Source: Aquibium oceanicum | GTDB taxonomy: Bacteria; Pseudomonadota; Alphaproteobacteria; Rhizobiales; Rhizobiaceae | DNA: 64,000 bases | Direction: 5' to 3' | Assembly: GCF_001889605.1 (NCBI RefSeq) | Contig: NZ_CP018171.1 | Span: 2,316,501-2,380,500, forward strand | Shown here: positions 25,206 through 33,906 of the stretch, piece after piece | Position numbering within the stretch: the first letter of the stretch is position 1 | Layout of the letters: each line of letters begins with the position of its first letter | The notes under the pieces: generated by a model | Database searches by the model: none | Told to the model about the DNA's origin: nothing | The model's input: the letters and a program-made list of their open reading frames with translations, nothing else | Translations under genes and position numbers: made by a program

Positions 25206-26531
25206 ATGAAACATGCCCATCTGGCGGCAGTCGCCGCCATCTCGATCACGGCCGCGCTGTCGGCGAATTCGGCGCAAGCCGAAGACCTCACCCTCTGCTG
25301 GGCCGCCTGGGACCCGGCGAATGCCCTTGTCGAGCTTTCGAAGGATTTCGAGGCGCAGTCCGGCCACAAGATGAGCTTCGAATTCGTGCCATGGCCGAAC
25401 TTTGCCGACCGTATGCTGAACGAGCTGAACTCCGGCGGCCAGCTCTGCGACCTGATGATCGGCGACAGCCAGTGGATCGGCGGCGCCGCCGAGAACGGCT
25501 GGTACGTGAAGCTGAACGACTTCTTCGATGCCAACGGCATCAAGATGGACGACTTCATCGACGCGACCGTGACCGGATACGCCGAATGGCCGAAGAACAC
25601 GCCGAACTACTGGGCGCTGCCGGCCTTCGGCGACGTCGTCGGCTGGACCTACCGCAAGGACTGGTTCGAGCGCCCTGAAATCCAGACAGCCTTCAAGGAG
25701 AAGTACGGCCGCGACCTCGCGGTGCCCAAGACCTTTGCCGAACTGAAGGACATCGCAGAATTCTTCCAGAAGCGCGAGATCGACGGCAAGACCGTCTACG
25801 GTGCCTCGATCTACACGGAGCGCGGCTCGGAAGGCATCACCATGGGCGCGATGGACGTGCTCTATTCCTTCGGCTTCAAGTACGAGAACCCGGACAAGCC
25901 CTATGACATGGAAGGCTATGTCAACGGTCCGGGCGCCGTGGCGGGGCTCGAATACTACAAGGCGCTCTATGATTGCTGCGTCGCGCCGGGCACGTCAAAC
26001 ACCTACATGTCCGAAGGCATCGACGCCTTCAAATCGGGCCAGGTGGCGCTGCAGATGAACTTCGCCTTCACCTGGCCGGGCTTCGAGACCGACATGGACG
26101 TCGGCCGCGGCAAGACCGGGTATTTCGCCAACCCGGCCGGTCCGGACGGCGAACAGTTCGCCCAGCTCGGCGGGCAGGGCATCTCGGTCGTGGCCGCTTC
26201 CTCGAAGCAGGATGCGGCGTTGGAGTACATCAAGTGGTTCGCCCAGCCCGACGTGCAGGCCAAGTGGTGGTCGATGGGCGGCTTCTCCTGCCTGAAGGCG
26301 GTGACTCTCGCGCCCGACTTCCCGCAGAGCCAGCCCTACGCGCAGACCTTCCTCGACTCCATGGCGATCGTGAAGGACTTCTGGGCCGAGCCGTCCTATG
26401 CCACACTCCTTCAGGACGCGCAGAAGCGCTTCCACGACTACGTGGTGGCCGGGCAGGGGACGTCGCAGGAGGCGCTCGACGGCCTCGTTGCGGACTGGAC
26501 CGAGACCTTCGAGGATGAAGGCAAGCTCTGA
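25206..26531 (+). CDS. ABC transporter sugar-type solute-binding protein
   Basis: A 441-residue periplasmic binding protein (SBP family 1, cluster of carbohydrate binders). The Sec signal peptide is MKHAHLAAVAAISITAALSA, with cleavage likely after NSAQA. Mature sequence starts EDLTLCWAAWDPANALVELS; KTFAELKDIAEFF and ASIYTERGSEGITMG are typical of the family. It delivers a small carbohydrate-like solute to the two permeases encoded next. The kinase at the end of the operon suggests a keto-triose or keto-tetrose, but specificity cannot be read from sequence. Confidence 0.94.
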   Translation: MKHAHLAAVAAISITAALSANSAQAEDLTLCWAAWDPANALVELSKDFEAQSGHKMSFEFVPWPNFADRMLNELNSGGQLCDLMIGDSQWIGGAAENGWYVKLNDFFDANGIKMDDFIDATVTGYAEWPKNTPNYWALPAFGDVVGWTYRKDWFERPEIQTAFKEKYGRDLAVPKTFAELKDIAEFFQKREIDGKTVYGASIYTERGSEGITMGAMDVLYSFGFKYENPDKPYDMEGYVNGPGAVAGLEYYKALYDCCVAPGTSNTYMSEGIDAFKSGQVALQMNFAFTWPGFETDMDVGRGKTGYFANPAGPDGEQFAQLGGQGISVVAASSKQDAALEYIKWFAQPDVQAKWWSMGGFSCLKAVTLAPDFPQSQPYAQTFLDSMAIVKDFWAEPSYATLLQDAQKRFHDYVVAGQGTSQEALDGLVADWTETFEDEGKL

Positions 26532-26559
26532 CAGGACGACCAAGTCCTGAGGATACCGT

Positions 26560-26579
26560 CGGGTCCGCGCGCGGACCCG
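26560..26579 (+). promoter_or_regulatory. Intercistronic hairpin between binding protein and permease genes
   Basis: CGGGTCCGCGCGCGGACCCG is a perfect palindrome in the 71-bp gap after the binding-protein gene. Such stems commonly stabilise the upstream message or attenuate read-through, giving more binding protein than permease. No T-run follows. Confidence 0.55.
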
Positions 26580-26602
26580 GCGGCCCCCGCAGAGAGACGA
26601 AC

Positions 26603-27550
26603 ATGACACACAGCCCCATCGAGCGCGTCGCCTTCGCCACACCGCCTGCCATCGCATCGCGCGCGCGGGGACTGTCGGACAGGGCGCTGGCCTGGATCTT
26701 CGTGACCCCGACCATTGCGCTGCTTCTTGCGATCAACATCTTCCCGCTGGTCTGGACCATCCGGCTGAGCCTGACCAACTACCGGGCCAACCGGGCCAAT
26801 GCGGAGCTGGAATGGGTCGGCATCCGCAACTACACCCGCATTCTCACCGACGGCGACATCTGGCTGTCGATGCAGGCGACGGCGCATTTCCTGATCTGGA
26901 CCATCGTCCTGCAGGTGGCGATCGGCTTCGCGCTCGCCTGGCTGATCAACCGGAAGTTCAAGGGCAACGATCTGTGGACCACGATCATCGTGCTGCCCAT
27001 GATGCTGTCGCCCGCCGTGGTGGGTAACTTCTGGACCTTCCTCTACCAGCCGCAGATCGGCCTATTCAATTACGTGGTCTCCTTCTTGACCGGCATCGAT
27101 CCGTCGTCTTTCTCCATGATCGGCGACGTCTCGTTGGCGCCCTGGTCCATCGTCATCGTCGACACCTGGATGTGGACGCCGTTCGTGATGCTGATCTGCC
27201 TGGCGGGCCTGCGCTCCATCCCAGACTACATCTACGAGGCCGCGGCCATCGACCGCGCCTCGCCCTGGCGCCAGTTCTGGACCATTACCGTGCCCATGGT
27301 GCTGCCCTTCCTGATGCTGGCCGTGCTCTTTCGCGGCATCGAGAACTTCAAGATGTTCGACATGGTGACGCTGCTCACCGGCGGCGGACCCGGCTCGACC
27401 ACCGAACTCACCTCGATCAACCTGAAGCGCGAGGCCTTCGAGAAGTGGCGGACCGGCTATTCTTCGGCCTACGCCATCATCCTGTTCGTGACCGTCTTCG
27501 GCCTCGCCTCGATCTATGTGAAGGCGCTGAACAAGGTGAAGCAGCGATGA
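26603..27550 (+). CDS. ABC transporter permease (MalF/UgpA type)
   Basis: A 315-residue inner-membrane permease with six predicted helices. It begins MTHSPIERVAFATPPAIASR and has a long first helix, WIFVTPTIALLLAINIFPLVW. The EAA loop that contacts the ATPase is YIYEAAAIDRASPWRQFWTI. It forms the membrane pore together with the next gene, which it overlaps by 4 bp (ATGA). Paired with two ATPases, it would give a heterotetrameric importer core. Confidence 0.95.
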   Translation: MTHSPIERVAFATPPAIASRARGLSDRALAWIFVTPTIALLLAINIFPLVWTIRLSLTNYRANRANAELEWVGIRNYTRILTDGDIWLSMQATAHFLIWTIVLQVAIGFALAWLINRKFKGNDLWTTIIVLPMMLSPAVVGNFWTFLYQPQIGLFNYVVSFLTGIDPSSFSMIGDVSLAPWSIVIVDTWMWTPFVMLICLAGLRSIPDYIYEAAAIDRASPWRQFWTITVPMVLPFLMLAVLFRGIENFKMFDMVTLLTGGGPGSTTELTSINLKREAFEKWRTGYSSAYAIILFVTVFGLASIYVKALNKVKQR

Positions 27551-28485
27551 GCGGCTATTCCATCACGGAGGCGTCTCCGCGGCAGAAGTGGATCGCGGGC
27601 CTGCTCGTGGCTGCCTATACCATCGTGACGCTGGTCCCGCTGTTCTGGATCGTCGCCACGGGTTTCAAGTCGCCGAGCGACGCCATTGCCTATCCGCCGA
27701 AGGTCGTCTTCGAGCCGACGCTCGAGGGTTACGTCAACCTGTTCACCACGCGCACACGCATGAACCCCGACCAGCTCGAGGAACTGGGACCGCCGCAGAC
27801 CTGGTACGACCGCATCGTGCGCCAGTACGACATGGTGATCTCCGGACCGTCCCGGTTCGGCGAAAGGTTCCTGAACTCCGTCATCATTGGCTTCGGCTCG
27901 ACCTTCCTGTCTATCTTCCTTGGCACCTTGGCGGCCTACGCCTTCTCGCGTTTCAAGGTGCCGCTGAAGGACGACCTCCTGTTCTTCATCCTCTCCACCC
28001 GGATGATGCCGCCGATTGCCGTGGCGATCCCGATCTTTTTGATGTTCCGCACGCTCGGGCTTTCGGACACGCATCTCGGCATGATCCTGCTCTATACGGC
28101 GGTGAACATCTCGCTTGCGGTCTGGCTGCTGAAGGGGTTCATCGACGAGATCCCGCGCGAATACGAGGAGGCGGCGCTGATCGACGGCTATTCGCGTTTC
28201 CAGGCGTTCTACAAGGTCGTGCTGCCGCAGGCAGCAACCGGCATCGCCTCGACCGCGATCTTCTGCCTGATCTTCTCGTGGAACGAATACGCCTTCGCGG
28301 TGCTGCTGACCTCCGGCACGGCGCAGACCGCGCCGCCGTTCATTCCGACCATCATCGGCATCGGCAAGGACTGGCCCGCGGTCGCCGCCGGCACCACGCT
28401 GTTCCTGATCCCGGTGATGGTGTTCACCATCCTCCTGCGAAAGCACCTGCTGCGCGGCATCACATTCGGGGCGGTGCGCAAATGA
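27547..28485 (+). CDS. ABC transporter permease (MalG/UgpE type)
   Basis: A 312-residue permease starting at the ATG that overlaps the previous stop. Helices include AAYTIVTLVPLFWIVATGF and VFTILLRKHLLRG near the C terminus. The EAA loop is EIPREYEEAALIDGYSRFQA. An unusually long extracytoplasmic loop (about residues 50-110, PPKVVFEPTLEGYVNLFTTR and on) precedes the second helix. The stop overlaps the ATG of the next gene. Confidence 0.95.
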   Translation: MSGYSITEASPRQKWIAGLLVAAYTIVTLVPLFWIVATGFKSPSDAIAYPPKVVFEPTLEGYVNLFTTRTRMNPDQLEELGPPQTWYDRIVRQYDMVISGPSRFGERFLNSVIIGFGSTFLSIFLGTLAAYAFSRFKVPLKDDLLFFILSTRMMPPIAVAIPIFLMFRTLGLSDTHLGMILLYTAVNISLAVWLLKGFIDEIPREYEEAALIDGYSRFQAFYKVVLPQAATGIASTAIFCLIFSWNEYAFAVLLTSGTAQTAPPFIPTIIGIGKDWPAVAAGTTLFLIPVMVFTILLRKHLLRGITFGAVRK

Positions 28486-28787
28486 GACAGCCTTTTTCCC
28501 CGGACGACACGCTGACGAAGGCGGAACGCGACGCCGAAAAGTCCCTGCCGCCGCCGGATGCGGCGGCCTCCGGCGAACGGCCAAAGGCACGCTATCGCAT
28601 TCACCCGGCACAGCGGATCTTCGTTCGCGGGCCGTGGGAGATGGCGGCGTCGATCACGATCGGCGTCGGCGTGGTGATGCTGATGCAGCCATTCTTCATG
28701 TGGGCCTATTCCTGGTCCTTCCTCGTCACGCTGGTGGGCACGGTCTCGTTCATCATCGTCAGCCACTTTCCGGAGGGCGAGGGATGA
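28482..28787 (+). CDS. Small two-helix membrane protein of the ABC operon
   Basis: A 101-residue protein with a charged N-terminal cytoplasmic segment (about 1-50; RYRIHPAQRIFVRGPWEM), then two close membrane helices: SITIGVGVVMLMQPFFMWAY and SWSFLVTLVGTVSFIIVSHF. It overlaps the genes on both sides by 4 bp, so it is part of the translationally coupled operon. I do not recognise the family. The position recalls small membrane proteins (such as DUF2160) in glycerol ABC operons, but the sequence is not obviously the same. It may be an accessory transporter subunit. Confidence 0.8.
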   Translation: MRQPFSPDDTLTKAERDAEKSLPPPDAAASGERPKARYRIHPAQRIFVRGPWEMAASITIGVGVVMLMQPFFMWAYSWSFLVTLVGTVSFIIVSHFPEGEG

Positions 28788-29188
28788 CCGCCGCGCCGTC
28801 CCCCGAGGTCGCGGAGGTCTTCGCGCGGATGCCCGAGCCGATCCGCGACCAGGCGCTGGCGCTGCGCGCGCTGGTGCAAGAGGCGGCGGCAAGCATTGAT
28901 GGCGTGAAGCTCGTCGAGACGCTGAAATGGGGCGAGCCTGCGTATCTGCCGGGCCGCGCCGGCACCACGGTGCGGATCGGCTGGGACCGGAGCAGCGGCG
29001 ACGTCCGGCTTCTGGTCAACTGCCAGACCACGCTGGTCGAGCATTGGCGGACCCGGTTCGATGGCCGGCTGGCCTTCGAAGGCAACCGCGCGGTGGTCGT
29101 GCCGGTAGCTGCACCGCTCGATGTGCCGGCCTTGCGCGCCTGCATCGCCGATGCGCTGACCTATCACGCATCGAAGCGGAGGAATTGA
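28784..29188 (+). CDS. DUF1801 family protein
   Basis: A 134-residue protein with the DUF1801 (YdhG-like) pattern: EVFARMPEPIRDQALALRAL, VKLVETLKWGEPAYLPGRAG, then LLVNCQTTLVEHWRTRF. The family has an alpha/beta fold of unknown role, often annotated as iron chaperone-like. Its start overlaps the upstream stop, and it ends one base before the first ATPase gene, so it is embedded in the transport operon. Its contribution to uptake is unclear. Confidence 0.85.
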   Translation: MTAAPSPEVAEVFARMPEPIRDQALALRALVQEAAASIDGVKLVETLKWGEPAYLPGRAGTTVRIGWDRSSGDVRLLVNCQTTLVEHWRTRFDGRLAFEGNRAVVVPVAAPLDVPALRACIADALTYHASKRRN

Positions 29189-29189
29189 C

Positions 29190-30308
29190 ATGGCCCAGAT
29201 CGTCATCCGCAACCTGCGCAAGGAATTCGGCGACTTCGTCGCGGTGCGGGAATCCGACTTCACCATCGAGGACGGCGAGTTCTTCATGCTGCTCGGCCCG
29301 TCGGGCTGCGGCAAGACGACGACGCTGCGCATGATCGCGGGGCTGGAGCTTCCGACCTCGGGGCAGATCCTGCTCGACGGCAAGGACGTCGCGCAGGTGC
29401 CGGCGAGCGCACGCGATATCGCCTTCGTGTTCCAGATGTTCGCGCTCTATCCGCACATGAACGTGCGGCGCAACATCTCCTATCCGCTGGTGAGCCAGGG
29501 TATGCCGCGCGCCGAGGTTCGCCGCCGCGTCGGCGAGGTGGCCGGTATCCTCGGCATCGAGGACATTCTCGACCGTCCCGTCGGCGGCCTGTCGTCGGGC
29601 GACCGCCAGCGCGTCGCGCTCGGCCGCGCGATCGTGCGCGAGCCGAAGGCCTTTCTGATGGACGAGCCGCTCGGCGCGCTCGACGCCGAGTTCCGCGAGC
29701 GCATGGCCGAGGAACTGCGTGCCCTGCACGACCGCATGGGCGCCACGACGGTCTACGTGACCCACGACCAGCTCGAAGCCATGCAGATGGGCGACAAGAT
29801 CGTCGTGATGAACCGGGGCGTGGTCGAACAATGGGGCACGCCGCAGGACATCTACGATTTTCCCGCGACCATGTTCGTGGCCGACTTCATCGGCTCGCCA
29901 CCCATGAACTTTTTGCGCTTCGACGAGCGGGTAGCGTTGGGTGCCCGGGCGGTGCGGCTCTCGGGCGTGGAGGTTCCGGTGCCTCAGGTGCTGGAGGCGA
30001 CGAGCGGCGCGCGGGCAGCGCTGGGCGTGCGGCCGGAGCACGTCCGGCTCAACGACGACGGCGCCTATCGGGGCGAGGTGGTCGCGGTGGAGTATCTCGG
30101 CACGACGCAGATCGTCACCCTCGACACCCCGAACGGCGACCTGAAGGCCCGCATCGCCTCCTCCGATGTGGTCAAGGTGGGAGAACGGGTGGGCCTCTCC
30201 TTCGTGACGCAGACGCTGTCGCTGTTCGACGCCGAAACCGGCCGGGCGCTGGCCCTCGATCGCGAGCCGGTGCGCGGGCGCGAAACCTCGGAGCAGGCGC
30301 ATGGCTGA
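29190..30308 (+). CDS. ABC transporter ATPase 1 (UgpC/MalK type)
   Basis: A 372-residue ATPase. Walker A is GPSGCGKTT (residues 36-44), the Q-loop region is VFQMFALYPHMNV, Walker B is FLMDEPLGALD and the switch His is in YVTHDQLEAMQMGD. The signature is LSSGDRQRVALGRA, a departure from LSGGQ, at about residue 135. A TOBE-type C-terminal regulatory domain follows (ALGVRPEHVRLNDDGAYRG). It overlaps the second ATPase gene by 8 bp. The two probably form a heterodimer. Confidence 0.95.
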   Translation: MAQIVIRNLRKEFGDFVAVRESDFTIEDGEFFMLLGPSGCGKTTTLRMIAGLELPTSGQILLDGKDVAQVPASARDIAFVFQMFALYPHMNVRRNISYPLVSQGMPRAEVRRRVGEVAGILGIEDILDRPVGGLSSGDRQRVALGRAIVREPKAFLMDEPLGALDAEFRERMAEELRALHDRMGATTVYVTHDQLEAMQMGDKIVVMNRGVVEQWGTPQDIYDFPATMFVADFIGSPPMNFLRFDERVALGARAVRLSGVEVPVPQVLEATSGARAALGVRPEHVRLNDDGAYRGEVVAVEYLGTTQIVTLDTPNGDLKARIASSDVVKVGERVGLSFVTQTLSLFDAETGRALALDREPVRGRETSEQAHG

Positions 30309-31296
30309 CGTCGTGCTCTCCTCCGTCTCCAAGCGGTTCGGCGACACGCTTGCGGTCGACGGCATGGACCTCTCGGTGCCCGACGGCGCCTTCGTCGTCC
30401 TGTTGGGTCCGACCGGCGCCGGCAAGACGACGACGCTGCGCCTCATCGCCGGGCTGGAACAACCGGACACGGGCGACATCCTGATCGACGGGCGCAGCGT
30501 GCTGGCCGACAGCCCGGCGCAGCGCAACATCGCCATGGTTTTCCAGCAGTATTCGCTCTATCCGCACCTGACGGTGCGCCAGAACCTCGAATTCCCGCTG
30601 AAATCGCCGATCCTGAACACGCCGCCGGCGCAGATCGCGCGGCGCGTCGCCGAGGTGGCCGAGGTTCTGCAGATCGCCCACAAGCTCGACAACAAGGCGA
30701 CCGCGCTCTCCGGCGGCGAGATGCAGCGCGTCTCGATCGGCCGCGCGCTGGTGCGCAAGCCGCAGGTCTTCCTGATGGACGAGCCGTTGAGTTCGCTCGA
30801 CGCGAAGCTGCGCGCCGACCTGCGCGTGGAACTGAAGCGCATCCAGTCCGACCTCGGCTCGACGCTCGTCTACGTCACCCACGACCAGATCGAGGCCATG
30901 ACGATGGCGACCCATGTCGGCGTGCTCGACGCCGGTCGGCTGGTCCAGTTCGGCACGCCGCGCGAGATCTACGAAAACCCGGTCAGCGTCTACGTGGCGA
31001 CCCGGCTCGGCCAGCCGCGCATCAACACGCTGCCGGCGGGACTGTTCGGAGCCGCACCCGCGGGCGCGCAATGGATCGGCCTGAGACCCGAGCATATCCG
31101 CGAAGGCGAGGGGCGGCAGGCCCGCGTCACGCGCGTCGAACATCTCGGCGACCAGACGCGGCTTCACCTTGCCATCGAGGGCCATCCGCTGGTCACGCTC
31201 GCCGATCCGCACACGCCGCTCAGGGGCGGCGACGTGATCTCGCTGAGGCCAGAAGAGCCGCTCTATTTCGACGCCCATGGCGACCGTGTCATCTGA
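30301..31296 (+). CDS. ABC transporter ATPase 2 (UgpC/MalK type)
   Basis: A 331-residue ATPase distinct from its neighbour. Walker A is GPTGAGKTT (36-44), signature LSGGEMQRVSIGRA (about 136), Walker B FLMDEPLSSLD and switch YVTHDQIEAMTMA. The C-terminal TOBE-like part is shorter (IGLRPEHIREGEG). It has the canonical LSGG signature that ATPase 1 lacks. Two ATPase genes in one sugar-type operon also occur in rhizobial glycerol (GlpST) transporters. Confidence 0.95.
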   Translation: MADVVLSSVSKRFGDTLAVDGMDLSVPDGAFVVLLGPTGAGKTTTLRLIAGLEQPDTGDILIDGRSVLADSPAQRNIAMVFQQYSLYPHLTVRQNLEFPLKSPILNTPPAQIARRVAEVAEVLQIAHKLDNKATALSGGEMQRVSIGRALVRKPQVFLMDEPLSSLDAKLRADLRVELKRIQSDLGSTLVYVTHDQIEAMTMATHVGVLDAGRLVQFGTPREIYENPVSVYVATRLGQPRINTLPAGLFGAAPAGAQWIGLRPEHIREGEGRQARVTRVEHLGDQTRLHLAIEGHPLVTLADPHTPLRGGDVISLRPEEPLYFDAHGDRVI

Positions 31297-31306
31297 GGAG
31301 GGATGC

Positions 31307-32953
31307 ATGACGCAGTTCATCAACAGCAAGGAAGCCCTGGTCGTCGAGGCGATCGACGGCCTCCTGCGCGGCTCGGGCGGGCGGCTCGCCCGGCTCGACG
31401 GCTATCCGCACATCAAGGTGGTGTTGCGCACCGACTGGGACAGGTCGAAGGTGGCGATCGTGTCGGGGGGCGGCTCCGGCCACGAGCCCGCCCATGCCGG
31501 CTTCGTGGGGCAGGGTATGCTGACGGCGGCGGTCTGCGGCGACGTCTTCGCCTCGCCATCGGTCGACGCGGTGCTCGCCGCCATCCTGAGCGTCACCGGC
31601 AAGGCGGGCTGCCTGCTGATCGTGAAGAACTATACGGGTGACCGGCTGAATTTCGGGCTCGCGGCCGAGCGCGCCCGCGCCTTCGGGCTTGCCGTCAACA
31701 TGGTGATCGTCGACGACGACGTGGCGCTGCCCGACCTGCCGCAGGCGCGCGGCGTGGCCGGCACGCTGTTCGTGCACAAGGTCGCCGGTGCGCTGGCCGA
31801 GGCCGGCGAGAGCCTGGAGGCCGTGACGGCGGCCGCGAAACGCGTCATCGATGGCGTCGTCTCGATCGGCATGTCGCTCGATACCTGCACCATCCCCGGT
31901 TCGCCGAAGGACGAGCGCATCCGCTCCGGCTTCGCGGAACTCGGCCTCGGCATCCACGGCGAGGCGGGCGCCGAACAGGTGAGCTTCGAGGATGCCAGGC
32001 AGGCGATGGAAACGGTGATCGGCCGGCTGGCGCCGCGCATGAAGCCCGGCCCGCACGTCGCGCTGCTCAACAATCTCGGCGGCGCCACGCATCTGGAAAT
32101 GTCGGTGCTGGCCGAGGAACTGGCGCGCTCTACCATCGCCGGGCAGATCCGCTGGATCGTCGGGCCGGCCGCGATGATGACCTCGCTCGACATGCAGGGG
32201 TTCTCGCTGTCGCTCCTGCCGCTGTCGAAGGAGGCCGAGACGGCGCTGCTGGCGCCGGTGGTGCCGTGGGCCTGGCCGGGGCTCGCCTCGTTCGGCCGGG
32301 TGGAGATCCTGCCGCTGCCGGACGGGCTGACGCCGATCCAGCCGATGCCGTCGGCCAACGCGGCCAAGCGGGAACTCATCAAGGCCTGCTGCGACATCCT
32401 GATCGCCGCCGAGGCGGATCTCAACGCGCTCGACGTGCGGGCCGGCGACGGCGACACGGGCTCGACGCTCGCCACGGCCGCGCGCGCGCTGGTCGCCGCG
32501 CTCGACCGGCTGCCGCTGGCCGACCTCACCCAGCTCTACCGCGCGGTCGGCATGGAACTCAGCCAGACCATGGGCGGATCGTCGGGCGTGCTGCTGGCGA
32601 TTTTCTTCACCGCGGCCGGCGACGCCTCGGCCGGCGGCAAGGACTGGATCTCCGCGCTCGGCGCCGGGCTCGACCGGATACGCCAGGTGGGTGGCGCCGG
32701 CCCCGGCGACCGCACCATGGTGGATGCGCTGATGCCGGCGCTGGCAGCACTCCCCGAGGGGCTCGGCGCGGCGGCCGTGGCGGCCCGGCAGGGGGCGGAC
32801 GCCACCGGTTCGATGAAGAAGGCCAAGGCCGGCCGCGCCAGCTACATCTCGCAGGATCGGCTCGCCGGCGTCAACGACCCGGGAGCCGAGGCGGTCGCCC
32901 GGCTGTTCGAGCGGCTGCACAAGGCAAGGCAGGTCGGAGAGGCCGCCGAGTAG
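31307..32953 (+). CDS. Fused DhaK-DhaL dihydroxyacetone-type kinase
   Basis: A 548-residue ATP-dependent kinase. The N-terminal DAK1 (DhaK) domain has SGGGSGHEPAHAGFVGQGML and His217 in LGIHGEAGAEQ, the residue that binds the substrate ketone covalently in known DhaK. The C-terminal DAK2 (DhaL) domain from about 355 has RAGDGDTGSTLATAARAL, MGGSSGVLL and GDRTMVDAL, which hold Mg-ATP. Likely substrates are dihydroxyacetone or a related ketose such as erythrulose. It is the last gene of the LacI-controlled transport operon, 10 bp after ATPase 2. Confidence 0.95.
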   Translation: MTQFINSKEALVVEAIDGLLRGSGGRLARLDGYPHIKVVLRTDWDRSKVAIVSGGGSGHEPAHAGFVGQGMLTAAVCGDVFASPSVDAVLAAILSVTGKAGCLLIVKNYTGDRLNFGLAAERARAFGLAVNMVIVDDDVALPDLPQARGVAGTLFVHKVAGALAEAGESLEAVTAAAKRVIDGVVSIGMSLDTCTIPGSPKDERIRSGFAELGLGIHGEAGAEQVSFEDARQAMETVIGRLAPRMKPGPHVALLNNLGGATHLEMSVLAEELARSTIAGQIRWIVGPAAMMTSLDMQGFSLSLLPLSKEAETALLAPVVPWAWPGLASFGRVEILPLPDGLTPIQPMPSANAAKRELIKACCDILIAAEADLNALDVRAGDGDTGSTLATAARALVAALDRLPLADLTQLYRAVGMELSQTMGGSSGVLLAIFFTAAGDASAGGKDWISALGAGLDRIRQVGGAGPGDRTMVDALMPALAALPEGLGAAAVAARQGADATGSMKKAKAGRASYISQDRLAGVNDPGAEAVARLFERLHKARQVGEAAE

Positions 32954-33121
32954 GACCGATATGTAACCTACGGCTTACCGATCGGATGCCGCCGCGGTGG
33001 CACCTTGCCGACCGCGCAGGCTTCGACCTGCGTCAGAAGCAGCCGTAGTCGGTGCCCGGACCTTAGCAGAGGCCGCGCGAGGCTTCGCCCTCGATCATGT
33101 CGTGCGTCGCCTCTTTCCGCG

Positions 33122-33305
33122 TCGTCATCCTCGGCCGACCGGAGCGCAGCGCAGGGAGAGCCGAGGATCCATGCCTGAGAGGTAGTGACGGGTGGGGTGT
33201 CGGAGAGGGCGCGCTTCCTGCGCCGTCTCACGCTCCCGCGATTCTCAGGTCTGGATCCCAGGGTCTGCGCCTCCGCTAACGCTTGGCTTCGCCCTGGGAT
33301 GACGA
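33122..33305. repeat. MITE/REPIN-like repeat, copy 1
   Basis: A 184-bp unit bounded by TCGTCATCC and its inverse GGATGACGA. Inside are a second inverted pair (GAGGATCCATGCCTGAGAG and CTCAGGTCTGGATCC). It lies on the upstream side of the GIY-YIG gene. The preceding 32954-33121 shows nothing recognisable. Confidence 0.8.
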
Positions 33306-33351
33306 AGGGGGTGCGGATTGCGCTCGCATGCGGTTCCGCTACGCTTCTCAT

Positions 33352-33639
33352 ATGACCGGCTACGTCTACATGACCGCGAGCCAGAAGCGCGGGACGATCT
33401 ACATCGGCGTGACCAGCGATCTCGGACGCCGTATCCCGGAGCACAAGTCCGGCGAGGGATCGCGTTTCACCGGGAAGTACCGGGTCACGCGGCTTGTCTG
33501 GTACGAGGAACACTTCGACATCCGCGACGCCATCCAGCGCGAGAAGTCGCTGAAGCGGTGGCGCCGCGACTGGAAGATCGCGCTGATCGAGAGCATGAAC
33601 CCGCACTGGGAAGAACTGTTTCGCGGGACGGGCTGGTAG
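33352..33639 (+). CDS. GIY-YIG nuclease superfamily protein, single domain
   Basis: A 95-residue protein starting MTGYVYMTASQKRGTIYIGV. The GYVY...YIG core, the catalytic-Arg segment DLGRRIPEHK and the metal-binding Glu region QREKSLKRWRR define the single-domain (UPF0213-like) GIY-YIG group. The 95-residue length is full for this class. It would nick or cut DNA in the cytoplasm, but no member of this exact type has a settled role. It is bracketed by copies of the same inverted-end repeat. The ATG at 33352 is chosen because it starts the domain. Confidence 0.9.
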   Translation: MTGYVYMTASQKRGTIYIGVTSDLGRRIPEHKSGEGSRFTGKYRVTRLVWYEEHFDIRDAIQREKSLKRWRRDWKIALIESMNPHWEELFRGTGW

Positions 33640-33683
33640 CAGCCATGGTCGGCTTGCTGCTGGCAACGGCGTCTCCCTCGACT

Positions 33684-33863
33684 TCGTCATCCTCGGCCGA
33701 CCGGAGCGAAGCGAAGGGAGAGCCGGGGATCCAGGCCTGAGAGGTGAAGAAGGTGAGGTGGCGGAGATGTCGGTTTCCTGCTCCGCCCCACGCTGCCGCG
33801 ATTCTCAGGAATGGATCCCGGGTCTGCGCCTCCGCTTCGCTCCGGCTCCGCCCAGGATGACGA
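33684..33863. repeat. MITE/REPIN-like repeat, copy 2
   Basis: A 180-bp unit with TCGTCATCC and GGATGACGA ends, 44 bp after the GIY-YIG stop. It is nearly identical to copy 3 and starts 223 bp before it, so copies 2 to 5 form a tandem series. The 33640-34722 interval contains these repeats and no gene. Confidence 0.85.
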
Positions 33864-33906
33864 AGGTGGGGGTGCGGGCGCTAACCTTGGTCCATCTCCC
33901 TCCGCT

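Noticed and set aside
24050-32953. Glycerol ABC transporter (GlpVPQST type)
   Set aside because: Two ATPases and a small membrane protein recall it, but there is no glpD or glpK, the regulator is LacI type and the enzyme is a dihydroxyacetone-type kinase.
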